A stretch of DNA of 64,000 nucleotides from Takakia lepidozioides (taxonomy: Eukaryota > Streptophyta > Takakiopsida > Takakiales > Takakiaceae). The stretch is from contig CM060731.1 of assembly GCA_030704615.1 (NCBI GenBank), forward strand, positions 43,462,001-43,526,000, read 5' to 3'. The position numbers and the translations under genes are program-made. The notes under the pieces were generated by a model. That model was given only the letters and a program-made list of their open reading frames with translations, did no database searches and was not told the DNA's origin. Numbering within the stretch: the stretch's first letter is position 1; each line of letters begins with the position of its first letter. Shown one piece after another: positions 45,380 through 56,610 of this stretch.

Positions 45380-47419
45380 GTGATTAGCAGAGATGTACTG
45401 TTCAACGAAGGTTTGACGGGCTCTGAATTTGAAGCAGCTCCTACAGTATTGCCCAATGCATCGGAAACAGTGATATTTTGGCATAATTATGACAAAGCTA
45501 TGGAGAGGTCACAACATTCAGTTGAAGGAGTTTACAATGAAGCTGAAAGAGTCCCTGTCAACACCATTCCAGTGAATGACTTGGTGGTGGAGATGCCACT
45601 TGAAGCTGCTGGTTCTGAAAGCGTCACTGTCAACACCATTCCAGTGAATGACTTGGTGGTGGAGTTGCCACTTGAAGCTGCTGGTTCACTAGGTGAAAGC
45701 AGTAATTCTGAGACTAGCTCTAGCATAGAAAGCAACGCTTCCTTGATGCAGTCAAACAGTGGGAGTACGATTGTAGAGCCAGAAATGTTCTCAAGAGAAA
45801 AACGTTCACGGAATCCTCCAGAGAGGTATGGGGATTGGATTTCTCTGCCAGGAACTTTTACTTCTTTTGCTGGAGCAGTGGGAGTTATTCTTGAAGAGCC
45901 TAAAACATATGAAGAAGCAATTTCTTCTGATCACCGAGAGCAGTGGGAGCAGACAATGTTAGAAGAATACAAATCGCTCTTGGCAAATGAGACCTGGAAG
46001 CTTTGTGAACTACTTGCTGGCAGACAAATAGTCAAAAGTAAATGGGTTTATAGACCCAAACTCAAAGCAGATGGGACCATTGATCGTTATAAGGCCAGGG
46101 TTGTAGCTAAAGGCTATTCGCAAACTCGTGGACTTGATTACGATCAAACGTTTGCTCCAGTAGCAAAATGACTCAATTCGTTCAATCCTATCCATTGCTG
46201 CAGTGGACGATATGGAGCTTATTCAATTTGATGTCAAGAGTGCATTCTTGCATGGAAATCTTGAGGAAGAGATATACATGGAGCAGCCCTTGGGTTTCAT
46301 AAAGGAAGAGGAGTCGAAATTGGTTTGTAAACTGCAAAAAAACATCTACGGCCTTAAGCAGGCATCTAGGGCTTGGAATGTCGAGTTTAACAAATTCTCA
46401 CTACTCATGAGCTTGTATCCACGACAGCACACCCCTGTGTATACGTGAGTCATAACGAGCCAGTTCTGATCATAACGATTTACGTGGATGGTACTTGCAA
46501 GACCAAAACCAAACCGGATCATGTCATCAGTAAGTTGGATAAATTGTTTGGGGCAACGAGTGAACCACCTGATGTGTATATTGGTTTGCACATCACCAGG
46601 GATCAGTCTCGGGGAGTAATCTACATCGACCAAGTTCAGTATATTTTGCAAGTTCTGGCTAAGTTTGGATTTCAGAACGCCAATCCTGTGTGTACGCCAA
46701 TGGACGCAAATGTGCATCTGCAGATGGGGACATCTGATGACAATACTGAAAAGGATTTTCCCTATCTTGAGATCGTGGGGAGCTTAATGTTTGCTATGCT
46801 GGGATCTAGACCAGATCTAGCATATGCAGTGTGTACAGTGGCAAAATTTGCAAATACACCAAAGACCGCTCACTGCAATGCAGTTCGTCGAATTCTTAAG
46901 TATCTGAAGGGAACTGCTCACTACAGATTGTGCTATGTGGCTCATGACAAGCCACAGCAAGCTTTTGCTGATGCTGATCATGCAGGGGATCATGACGATA
47001 GACAATCTCGAAGTGGATGTTTAATTATGCTCAATGGTGGACCTGTCACTTGGATCAACAGGAAGCAACAATGTGTTGCTAGGTCAACAACTGAAGCGGA
47101 ATACATTGCAGCATCGTTGACCAGCACTGAGGTAGTATGGCTTCATCGATTGCTTGAAGATTTGGGTCTTTCTCATCCCGGACCTACATATATATTTGGA
47201 GACAATCAAAGCGCTATCAGGCTAGTGTTCAATCCAGAATTTCACAAACGGACGAAGCACATTGATATTCAATATCATATCATTCGGAATTACCAGGAGC
47301 GGAAGTTGATTCATATGCGCTACATTGGCACCAATGACCAGACGACAGATATTTTGACTAAGGCCTTGATTCCAGAAAAGTTTCAACGTTTTCGGAGCAT
47401 GATGGGCATGATTGGATGA
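45380..47419 (+). pseudogene. copia reverse transcriptase and RNase H
   Basis: RT begins AISSDHREQWEQTM and has IVKSKWVYRPKLKADGTIDR, YKARVVAKGYSQ, DVKSAFLHGNLEEEIYM and YGLKQASRAW. Frame changes occur near 46170 and 46445. The catalytic box is YVDG (46481-46492) instead of YVDD. RNase H follows: DADHAGDHDDRQSRSG, then STTEAEYIAAS and FGDNQSAI, open to a stop at 47419. A direct repeat VNTIPVNDLVVE sits in the linker before RT (45557-45675). Confidence 0.9.
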
Positions 47420-47665
47420 TCAATGAGTGGGAGAATGAAAACTATATGTTACCATTGACTCATCAAGGTTATTTTTGTGATCTGAGGTCTGACGTTACTG
47501 CAGAAGTTCCATGATGCAGAGGAGGCTAAAAGCTCAGCATGAGATGTACTCTACTAAAGCAAGCATCAGTTACTTGTTTGTGGTATTAAGCAAGGAGGTT
47601 TTTGCGGAATATTTTGACACCAAGGGAGATATAGTGGGACTTTAGTGAATGGAGTGACTGCCAGA

Positions 47666-47676
47666 ATGAGTGGGAG
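47666..47676 (+). promoter_or_regulatory. copia polypurine tract
   Basis: AATGAGTGGGAG directly before the 3' LTR start at 47677. The same AGTGGGAG|TGTT junction occurs on the minus strand at the copia remnant near 19414. Confidence 0.8.
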
Positions 47677-47955
47677 TGTTGTTAGTACATTGTGGTAGTA
47701 GATTCAATGTTAACACGGGCCATGTTAATGCCACATATATACATTGCTTGTGGACATATAGATGCCACGTAAGTTTCCCACCTATGGACCTCCAGGTTAC
47801 TTACCCACGTTGTTCTTTTCTGGTGTACTCTTTCTTGCTGATTGTTTTCTGCTCTATCTACTTTGGAAGCTGTATAGCATATGTATACACTATCTGAAAT
47901 AAACACTCTTTCATCATATGTATTTGGTCTTCTTTTGGCTATGGCATTTACAACA
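47677..47955 (+). repeat. copia 3' LTR
   Basis: 279 bp. Lacks a ~12-bp TTTTCTTTCAAG block present in the 5' LTR. Contains AAATAAACACTC, a likely poly(A) signal. Confidence 0.93.
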
Positions 47956-48731
47956 AAACTCTTGCTATTGATACCCGTAAAACACCACAACAATCAGGTA
48001 TTATTGATACCACCATGGTATCCAAATCTCAGATTTTTGTGAATACCAGTAACTCCCTAGTATCACAAGTGGCCGGAGGCCTATATACCAGTACCGGCGT
48101 CGTCTGTTCAAAATACTATACCAGTCCAACACTGGTCTCTACGCATTAAGAATATTGCATCTAGTGGGATTGAGATAGCAAGAATTGACATTATTCATCA
48201 TCAGATATGAGTTTTCGAAACATCATTTTGCACCAAGAAGATATGGAGTTGTAAAGTGATATATATTGGCTGTCATTTTGTGTGATCGTGATCTGTTTTG
48301 GTTTATTCCTGCTAGAGATCTAACCTTTCATTTTGCAAAGCATCATGATAGTACTACAAAAATAGCTTGGAATCAAGAGTGACGGTGAGTTATAGAAGTT
48401 CTAAGCTGTTATTTTTAACACTCTCCTAACATAGAGTAAATATGGAGCAGTAGATTAGTGGGGTGGAGTACTTAGTAGAATGACGATGGTTTAAGCTTAT
48501 GACAAGAGATATGTAACCTGATCGTGGATTGGTCTCTTTGCTTATCAAGAAGAATGTAAAATGTGACGAGGTGCACCATGAATCATGCCAGGGCTGTAGC
48601 GATGTGGATAAAGATGGTTAACTGAGTCAAGTTAGTGATGAAAGGGGTTAGGTGTGAATGAGTGAGGAGCCATGAGATCAATAGGGTATCAAAGATAACA
48701 ATGCGGTGTCTAGGGTGACACGGGGAACGGA

Positions 48732-48847
48732 AAAAAAAAAAAAAAAACTTGTGTGGGATGGGCATCTGTAGAGAAAACATGCTCCGCAGATGCCCTGAAA
48801 TAGTTTGTGGTGCCGCACACTGTTTTCCAGGCATCTGCCAACGAACG

Positions 48848-48882
<35 letters not shown>

Positions 48883-48988
48883 AAACAAAAAACAACCTTA
48901 TGTAGGACGGGTATCTACAGAGAAAACATGCTCCGCAGATGCCCAAAAATAGTGTGCGGTGCCGCACACTGTTTTCCGGGCATCTGCG
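48732..48988. repeat. Duplicated foldback unit with poly(A) tracts
   Basis: A ~150-bp unit (poly(A), GGCATCT...AGAGAAAACATGCTCCGCAGATGCCC, then a hairpin) occurs twice. The second hairpin (48934-48988) has an 11-bp outer stem CGCAGATGCCC / GGGCATCTGCG and an inner stem AGTGTGCGG / CCGCACACT. The first hairpin (48785-48838) is a decayed version. A runs lie near 48730-48747 and 48848-48881. The poly-Phe frames on the minus strand are artefacts. Confidence 0.8.
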
Positions 48989-49118
48989 AGGGAATAATTT
49001 ATTTATTTATTTAAGGGCATCTGCGTGGGAACCTGCCAAAAGTGCATTCGCTCGGCTCACAGGCTCACGAGATAGACGCAAATACCGGAGTGTTGTAACT
49101 AAAGATGAATAGGCAATA

Positions 49119-49373
49119 TTGCAGGCAAGGGTGACATCTATCATGGAAGTCCCCCCCCCCCTGGATTTGGTCGTGAGTACACAATGGTTATCCGGTTCGC
49201 TTCTTCAAGATAAGACGTTTCAGGTTACAATTGGCACTTGTCTGGACTGCATTTGCCCGGATTTCATTTGCATGCGTGAGGGCAGCCTAGGAAAGAAGAA
49301 GAAGTGGGTTCTTTGCAAGCGCTTATACTACATTTTTGTGCGCATGATATGTTGTGACCCCAAAAGATACTAG
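49119..49373 (+). pseudogene. SWIM-finger scrap of a MULE-like transposase
   Basis: Reads FQVTIGTCLDCICPDF...KKWVLCKRLYYIFVRM, parallel to the SWIM finger of the minus-strand transposase at 13960-14310 (YTITIGVEPTCNCTDF, YYPCKHLYYIYLKRL). The His of the last Cys-x-His pair is Arg here. Stops bracket the frame and no catalytic domain is next to it. Confidence 0.6.
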
Positions 49374-49989
49374 TACATCCACCAGGCCACGCTATCACTT
49401 GGTGAAGTCCATACTCTTCTGCAACATGACAGGTCCGAGACCGGTTAAGTAGTAGGTGTACTGCTTGTCTGCATTTCATACTATTTGCGGAAATTGAGTA
49501 ACAATGAAGCAATAACATAGTGGTGCTTAAGTACATGTCTTCATTCAATCACTCACTCATGTGCCGGTCCTATGCAACTCATGTAATACATGGTGATATT
49601 CTATCATTGCATAGGCATGGATTGTGCTGTCGTTCGTTTCCCAAAAGTGCTCTTGGATTCTTTTATTGTGTTGTGCAGTTGAAGGTAGTGTTGGCTATTC
49701 CAACGGAATATGCTCCCGTTCTCAGGTCCTCGGGAATAGGTGCTGTTTCCAATACACCCTAGACCCTGGGTTCATGCTTACCAAGCGTGAGCCTAGGCTC
49801 ACGCTTATTGCGCTAAACGTGAGCCCAGCTACCAGGCTAATGGGGCTGGGCTCATGACCTAGCTGCCCTCAGAGTTGTGCAGCAGATTGTACCATAGCTG
49901 GAGGAATGAATCTGTTATGATTCCAGAGGAGTTTATCTGTATTATTCACGACAAAATGGATCATAGGAAAAAAACTATTCCAATGCTAC

Positions 49990-51162
49990 AGACTCCAAAC
50001 TAGATGATATCGGGATTGGGTCAGCTGCTTGTCTCACTAACGAGAATGGTCACGCACGGACACGGTGATGGAGCTTACGGTCAGTTCTCTCTTGAGTTCT
50101 GGAAGGGAAATTCAAACTTTACAATTGGGTCTTTGGCTCATTGCCTACGCCAGCTGGAAAAGCCAACCTGTCGCAAGTCTAGGAACATTTTAGATTATGA
50201 ACTTCAAAATGAGTTTTTCGAATCACTCTTAAGAAGTAAATCAAGATGTTTGGATGCTCTGAAACCCTGTAGGCCGGAAGACAAACGGGGTACTCGTCCA
50301 CTTCTAAGAAGATTCTACTTACAAATGGACAACTCCGCGAAGGACAATAAGAACAGATGGATGCTTGCTTTTTTATCCCTCCTCACTGCCAAAGATGTTT
50401 TTGAAGAGATCCAGCTAGGGTTTCTCATGGTCGGCCACACCCATGAAGATATCGACGGTTTCTTCAGCTATCTTTCGACATTCTTTCGGATTTCATGAGG
50501 TCATTCATGATCTCACAAGATCTGCAGTTCATTCCACAGATTATTCAGGAGGTTCCCGACTTCAAGAAGTTCATAAAGGGCTGTATTCTGGATGGAAAGG
50601 AGGCATTGGTCGGGATTTCAGAGATGCACGTGTTTCGTTTTTTTTAAGGATGCAGAGGGTTGGCCTGTCATGAAGTACAAGAAGTCAGCTACTGATTCGG
50701 ATTGGTTTCCAAACAACACCAGCGTGAAGATGTGGAAGTCAAATCCTGACGGGACACCCAAGCTCCCTGAAGGAGACCCAGACGTCGTTCCACGAGACCA
50801 ATCTGGGGAGTCGGAGACGACTCCTCCAACAAACAGTCATTCATAGAAAATAGAATTAAAAAATACAGGGATTTTTGGACGAAATGAATTTTGCTTGATG
50901 ATCATTACAGAGGTCTAATGGAACAATACAACCAATACTGGGGAAACATTCTCGCCAAACTGGATAAGCCAATGCCAGAAACTCCCGAGCATGTTCAGCT
51001 GGCGCTTGAGGGATTCTGGCCAAAAACAAAATGGTCGACGAATCATCGGAGAGATGACATCCAACCATAGATAGTGCATGATATGGAAAAAAAAGATGAA
51101 ATCCCAAAACCTTACTGTGGCCTGAGGTGTGAACGTCCAAGGATACCCAATGAGGATGACTA
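49990..51162 (+). pseudogene. DUF7869-like protein (transposon-associated), frameshifted
   Basis: The frame from 50004 contains RRFYLQMDNSAKDNKNRWML, AFLSLLTAKDVFEEI and GFLMVGHTHEDIDGFFS. These match the conserved 'LQxDNxxxDNKN...GFLxVGHTHEDID' core of the DUF7869 family that recurs in repeats of many eukaryotes. A frameshift near 50485 and another in a T8 run (about 50638-50646) break the C-terminal part (FKKFIKGCILDGKEALVG, then KDAEGWPVMKYKKSA). The sequence continues with stops to a final DEIPKPYCGLRC segment ending at about 51162. The Asp/His pattern looks nuclease-like but the activity is unknown to me. The N-terminal half is missing. Confidence 0.65.
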
Positions 51163-51429
51163 GTCCTAGTCTATGTAGGTCCCAGGGTCAGCCTACTGAA
51201 CCCTTGTGAGTTTTTCAGCTCATTTCCTGTAAATATATTTCCATCTTTCCATCTTCCATCTTATTCATGTGTCGCACCGTCCTCACCCTCGATTTATGCT
51301 TGCTCAATTGTGTACTTGCTAAATCAGAGAAATGGAACTGTAAGGTCTCATATCCCCAAAAACAAAACCAGGCAAAAACAAAAAACCACCCCCAATTCAC
51401 CCCCAAAATCAACCCCCAACCCCCCCCAC

Positions 51430-52132
51430 CAGACTGCCCTCGCGACTGCAGGACGTCGCCAATGGCGACGTGCTTTTTGGGAGGGGGTTGCAAGCCGCGA
51501 CGGTCGGGCGTCGCAAAACCCATTTGTGGGCGGCAACGCCCGACACCCCCTGCGACGTGTTTTTTTGGTCCGGGGGTCGCAAGCCGCGACGCCCTGGCGT
51601 CGCGGAGTCCGCCACCTTGCCTGTGCCACGTTTTTTTTTTTGATTAAATATAAAACAAAGCGACGACAGAGCGTCGCGAAAACCCACGCCCGGGCGTGGC
51701 GGAGCCCGACCCCTGCTCTTGTTGTTTTTTTTTGCCACGCCCAATAGTCGTTTGGCGTACCACTCGGCTTACGCCACGTGTTTTTGGGTTTTAGGATGGG
51801 ACTCCCGGGCAGGTTATAAAAAAAAAAGGATGCGACGCCGCTCCGAAGCCCCCACCAACTCCGTCGGCTGGAGGGCCGCGACGGCGAGACGTCGCTCGAC
51901 GGAGGCCCCTGCCATCGGCGCGGACGGCCTGAAAAGCGACGTCCGGCAGTCGCGGGAGTTGGGGTGGGGGCTCGCGACCCCCATACGTCGCATTTTGGCG
52001 ACGTCATTTTGGCGACGCCCACGCGACTGCCGGGCGTCGCAAATTCTGCGCCTGCCGCGTGCCTGAAAAGGACGTTTTCCCGACGCTGTGGCGTGGCTCG
52101 GGCGTCGCAAAGTCCCCCCTTTTCCTGTAGTG
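51430..52132. mobile_element. Terminal region of a CACTA-like (En/Spm) transposon
   Basis: On the minus strand the right edge reads CACTACAGGAAAAGG (ending at 52132), the signature terminus of plant CACTA elements. Inside it lie some 700 bp of GC-rich sequence packed with GCGACG / CGTCGC in both orientations, as in the subterminal repeats that bind the CACTA transposase. No opposite terminus was found, and the left limit is only where GC-rich sequence begins. The long frames through this block are composition artefacts. Confidence 0.6.
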
Positions 52133-54330
52133 ATGGGCTTGGAATCCTCATACTGCAGCAGTTTCCATTTGGAAACGAAAAAAGGTTTTGTAGCACCCAC
52201 CACGTAGGATCTCCCTATGAAATCACATACCTCCGCGCTCAAACACGCAGGGACATCCTCACCCTTCCCCTCGCTGCAAGACACCTCCCCCGGTTAATTT
52301 CGGGCATTTGGGCAGGTTCCAAAGAAATTGATGACAACGATGATGTGGCTACGATGACGTGGCTATGATGACGTGGAGATACGGCACCCTATTCCTTCCG
52401 TCGTCGCTAGAATTTGATAGCTAAAGGTAATAATAAGAGGGGCTTGACAGGGCGCAGCCGGAGGAGCCCAGGCTGCTGGAATCCGGCGAAAGAAAGTACC
52501 ATCAGATCGCACGATCCATTAAGTTCTTACATTATTCCTATTTTCTTCCAATCATCTACTAGTATAAAAATTTAACATTCAAAATACAGATTAAAATATA
52601 CATGAAAATAGGCAGATTCGAGCTCAAATTTGTAAACCCATCGTAAATTTCTAAATCAAGAGCTTGCAGGTGGAAGATGCAGTGGTCTTTTCCGAGCCAT
52701 CTCTTGGTCCTCTTCAGAACTCTTCTGTAAAACATGTTTGAGAGCATTAAGTACACCGGGAAATCTTCTAGATTCTCCAAGTCTGTAAGCATAACCAGGA
52801 GCCTCTTCCTCCGTACTCATCGTTGCCATAGGCCTGTCCAAAGGACACCTAACCTTGGGAGGAACATAGGTGGACGTCGCTGCCATGACTGCTCAGAAGA
52901 ATTGGAAAAATGTGGGCTGTGTCGTTCCTATTAGTACTTAATACATCTCAATTTGGTGAAGTAGAGTACCAGCTCCTTCCTGACAGCAGTTTCTCTTGTT
53001 TCTTTTCCAATAGTACAACCCAATGAAGTGACTTCCTTTATAAAAGCCTTTTCTGCAAAACCCATGCAATAACTAAACCATTTTGCTTCAATATCATGGT
53101 CCTAAATCTTTTGGCAATCTTGATTTATACGGGCACACAATGCTGGAATACGAAAAGTCATAAGTACCATTGACCTGTTTGAAAGGACCAAACTCTCCCC
53201 AAGCGTCTGCCAACTGTTCTGCAAGTCATTTATCTTAGAGATGAAAAGAAACCCGCATTTGAAGAGTTTCCATGACATCACACTAACAATTTGGGATTGT
53301 TGGCCAGATCAACATACCCAAGGAACTTCGTCGCTCACCCTCAAGAACAACCGGACTCAAATCACCCCCCAAGCCATCCCCACAACCTGTATACTCTCAT
53401 AAAAGCTTAGGTATACAAATTTCCATGAAAAACAACAGATGCAGATTTCTTGATCATGTATACCATACGTCGAACAACAAATTTTCGGCAGAACCTTAGC
53501 TCAATAATTCAACATGCTCCAGTCAAGCCAAAACTGATAGCAACAGTGCGAACAAAAAGCACGCAGTTTCACTTCTCAGCGGGCGTAAGTGTATGCACCA
53601 CCATACCTATCTTCCCCAAATAACAGGACATGAACTTGGTTGAGTACTGAACCTTAAACCCCAAAGCCTGAAGGGTTCAAAAACATCGCTTTCAATGATG
53701 TATGACACTGTGAATTAGGAACCCATATTGGAGCATGACCAGCTGAGTGGTCCAACACAAGACTCGCACAAGACATCCACAGGTGTATGGAAGTCAGATC
53801 TCACTCAGCTGTGCTCCACACACCCATGGTGTGGCCACAAATGCCATGCTCCTATGCTCCTATGGAAGCGCAGGTATCTACAACAACAAAATCCGGAGGG
53901 GAGAAGCAGATACTACCAGAAAACAAGCGCTAAAACACGCAGAAACTAGCGACAAAACGAAGAAGCAACCGATAAGCTAGTAGGAAAAGACAACTACGCA
54001 ACTACGCAACTAATGAGCGTAGTTAGGATCTGGTGCAGTTCATAAGGGGCGAACTAAAGCTTTCGAGCCGTTGATCGTGATTGATCTCAACCGTTAGAAC
54101 TAAGAGCAATCCTGGTGGTGGGATCAAATAATAGCGGACCGTCGATATACCTAGGGTCTGGAAAGATCTAGAAATAAAGAAATTAGCGCCTAGTTTAATT
54201 TGATGGCAGCCCTCAGATAAGCCGTGGCCAACAGGAAACGTCGATCTGAATAGATCGTGGCTGTTGCTCTAGACAAAAAAATAATTGGCATTTCCTTACG
54301 CTTGGTAAGGGCCTTGGCCGGGGGCGTCAC
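52133..54330. other. Intergenic, no supported gene
   Basis: Short frames only (for example 52656-52886 minus, 53728-53980 plus) with no recognised domains. The stretch ends near the likely promoter of the first phytocyanin-like gene. Confidence 0.35.
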
Positions 54331-54333
54331 CAG

Positions 54334-54340
54334 TATAAGG
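54334..54340 (+). promoter_or_regulatory. Possible TATA box of phytocyanin-like gene A
   Basis: TATAAGG about 400 bp before the ATG, followed by a CT-rich stretch (TCTTCTCTCTCTCTTTG) of the kind common in plant 5' leaders. No transcript data. Confidence 0.35.
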
Positions 54341-54737
54341 GGCCCAAGGGGCTCAGGTCTCTGTCTTCTCTCTCTCTTTGTGAGAAAACAAATACTTGGA
54401 GGCCTGTCATTGTGATAGCAAAGCGGGCCCCAATAGGATGCTTTCTCTAGAGTGCACTGCCAGTGGCCCAAAAGAGAATCTTCACATGATCTTACATCAT
54501 GGAGACACCGACGGCCAGATAATATTCCTTGGATATTCTTACTTGATATCTTCGGCAGGTTTGTTTATGGATAGATCTAGACTTCCTTGGGCTAATGAAG
54601 TGCATATATATATTCAGGATTACTGCATCCCATCTTCATGCTCTGGGTCGTTCTATCTTTGCTTACACACGGGACCGGTTGAAATCTAGTTTGTGGTTCT
54701 TCTGTAGGTGTGAGGTGTAGTTCGGAAAAGCGCTAGC

Positions 54738-55596
54738 ATGGAGGTGACAGGGGTGAGGGGGGTGACATTGATGGCCTCTGTGGTGGTCATGCTGCTTCTG
54801 CAGGTCGCAGATGCTGCTGGGACAGGAGGACATCTAGACGTTGCTGGGTTGCGAAATCTCACAGTTGGGGGGGGTCCAGGGGCCGGTTGCGGGAGAGGTT
54901 GGAACCTCCCTCCAACAGAGGATTGGTATCAATATTGGGCTTGGGCTAATCACATCAGGCGATTTGACAATCTTTGTAAGCACCTAATTGCTCCTCTTTG
55001 GCTCTTTCCATTCTGCAATCTCTGAAGCAGTACTGTTCAGGACTGGTCTCTGTAATAGGTGCAATTCTCAAGACATTTGCTTAACGTAGTTAGTATAATA
55101 TAAGGACAATAATGCTTGTACAGGATTAAAAGCCAGATGAGGTTCATTTCATATACAGTTATATCTGCAACTACCAGCTGTTTATAAATGATTGTGGGCC
55201 TGTAAGGACCAGACTAGTTGATGAATCGTGTAAGTTTAGCAATTCCAATCCTTATAAGCTCATGGAGGAAAGACTCTTCAATGTGTATGTAATTTTCTCT
55301 CCTTCGCTTAAATATCATGGTGCATGCTGATTGCAGTTTTCATCCATAGCCAAGAATACAGATGGCCTGTATTCCATTCTAGTGGTATCAGTCTAGTCTC
55401 GGAGGCCGACTACAAGGATTGCAGAGTCGATAGGCCCAACTGGACCACACCTGCAAGCAAGTTCCCAACCAATTATGGAGTCAGAGACTTCGGTGTTGAC
55501 TATTACTTTGTGGCTGACAATGAGTTCGATTGCAAATCAGGAATGAAGTTCCATATCCCTCCATTTTCCCCATTTGAAAATTCTGAGCATTTCTAG
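54738..55596 (+). CDS. Phytocyanin-like secreted protein A (single domain)
   Basis: Two exons, 54738-54975 and 55337-55596 (GT-AG, phase 1), 165 residues. The start gives a clear signal peptide: basic N terminus, then LMASVVVMLLLQVADAA. The mature part has the phytocyanin (plastocyanin-like) opening LTVGGGPG...GW, YQYWAWANHIRRFDN and, after the intron, ISLVSEADYKDC, FGVDYYFV, CKSGMKFHIPPF. Phytocyanins are extracellular cupredoxins. Here the Cys and His copper ligands of the C-terminal loop appear replaced (FVADNEFDCKSGM against F-x-C...G-H-C-x-x-GM), while the structural Cys pair and the Met remain. It is thus nearer to copper-free early-nodulin-like proteins. No C-terminal GPI signal is seen. 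Confidence 0.75.
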
Positions 55597-55742
55597 AGGC
55601 CAGACACTCGTTATATACTTTATATGGCGCATATAGATCAGTGGACTTCCAGCTCACGTGTGACGGTTTGGAGACTTGGATTTTCGTTTACTCTTGTTCT
55701 ATCCGATCACCTGTAAATAGAGAGGCCTACCGAAGTTAGCGT

Positions 55743-55748
55743 AAATAA
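55743..55748 (+). terminator. Possible poly(A) signal of gene A
   Basis: AATAAA about 147 bp after the stop codon. Confidence 0.4.
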
Positions 55749-55749
55749 A

Positions 55750-56600
55750 AACTCTTCTCCTCTCAGGTTTTCTAAATAATGGTACAGTGGCTATATGACT
55801 GGCTTTCATGTTTTAATATGATATGGTTGATCACCAACCTGGATCACCAAGGAAGAAAATCTTTAAGTACTAGTGCTCATGAATCCAAGATCAGAATATG
55901 AGTGATTGCTGATGGAGCTTTGATACTTGCTACTCAAATTCAATTATCTCAAACTTAAAGATTTTGCCTTGACAGCTGCTCTACGATACGAACATTTGGC
56001 ACGTACCTGTAACTATTCACCTGTCTCTTGGGTCCATTGAATACTCTTTTATTTAAAAAGAAAAAGCTCTAGGAAGCCTTTTTGTGAAGTCATAATTAAA
56101 CCAAATAACCTTGTGAAGAGCAAAGAGCTGGTACCATATCCGTGATCATCACAGGAAGCCTAAACTAGACAACCTCCTAAGTTAGCAAGCCTTTGAACCT
56201 TGTCTGATCATAAAACCAAAAGCAAAGCATCACTGACAACCCTCTAGGGCCTTCCAATATACTTCGATAACAAAGCCCCGAATGGTATATTCCTCTGCAA
56301 AGCATAGTGCTATCAACCGATTCTATTCCGTCCGACCATTTCCCTATTTAGATCGGTGCAGATGCCGATTGGACGTCGACGTCGCATGGGGCCAGCACCG
56401 ACGGTCGGGTCGTCGCATGCCAGTCTCAACATGTCAAGATCATGGGGAGGAAATGGTAGGCCAGCGCTCGGCCTGAAACTCCCCGATCCCTTCTTCACAA
56501 GTTTGAACGACTCGGATATAGATCCAGCCGCTGCGTAACTGCTCTCAAGGTACTTTCTCTAGTGACTCAGAATTTCTCTGCCGGTGCAGGCGTTACGGTA
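55750..56600. other. Spacer between the two phytocyanin-like genes
   Basis: No supported gene. GGTGCAG just before the gene B start (56584-56590) could be a splice acceptor of a 5' UTR intron. Confidence 0.35.
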
Positions 56601-56610
56601 CCAAGAAGAG

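Larger units (their letters stand above)
42557..47955 (+). mobile_element. Ty1/copia LTR retrotransposon, structurally complete, coding degenerate
   Basis: 5' LTR 42557-42848 (292 bp) and 3' LTR 47677-47955 (279 bp), both TGTTGTTAGTACATTG...GGCATTTACAACA. They are flanked by a perfect 5-bp target duplication AAACT (42552-42556, 47956-47960). Order gag, protease, integrase, RT, RNase H is the copia order. The LTRs differ by roughly 11 substitutions and a 12-13-bp gap, so the insertion is not recent. Several in-frame stops prevent translation. Confidence 0.95.
42156..48134. mobile_element. hAT-like MITE (about 575 bp) split by a copia insertion
   Basis: Termini CAGTGTTGGACTAGTATA (42156) and the inverted TATACCAGTCCAACACTG (to 48134). 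Flanking 8-mers GTCTCAAC (42148-42155) and GTCTCTAC (48135-48142) match at 7 of 8, an hAT-type target duplication. The interior is rich in GGTATCAATACTGGTATGC-like motifs. The copia element sits at 42557-47955. Without it and one copy of its target duplication the MITE would be about 575 bp. Same terminal family as the MITE at 23157. Confidence 0.75.

Noticed and set aside
48583-48968. Poly-Phe / poly-Lys open frames
   Set aside because: Caused by long A runs in the foldback repeat.
51310-52284. Overlapping frames of 110-280 codons on both strands
   Set aside because: GC-rich CACTA subterminal repeat lacks stops by composition; no domain in any frame.
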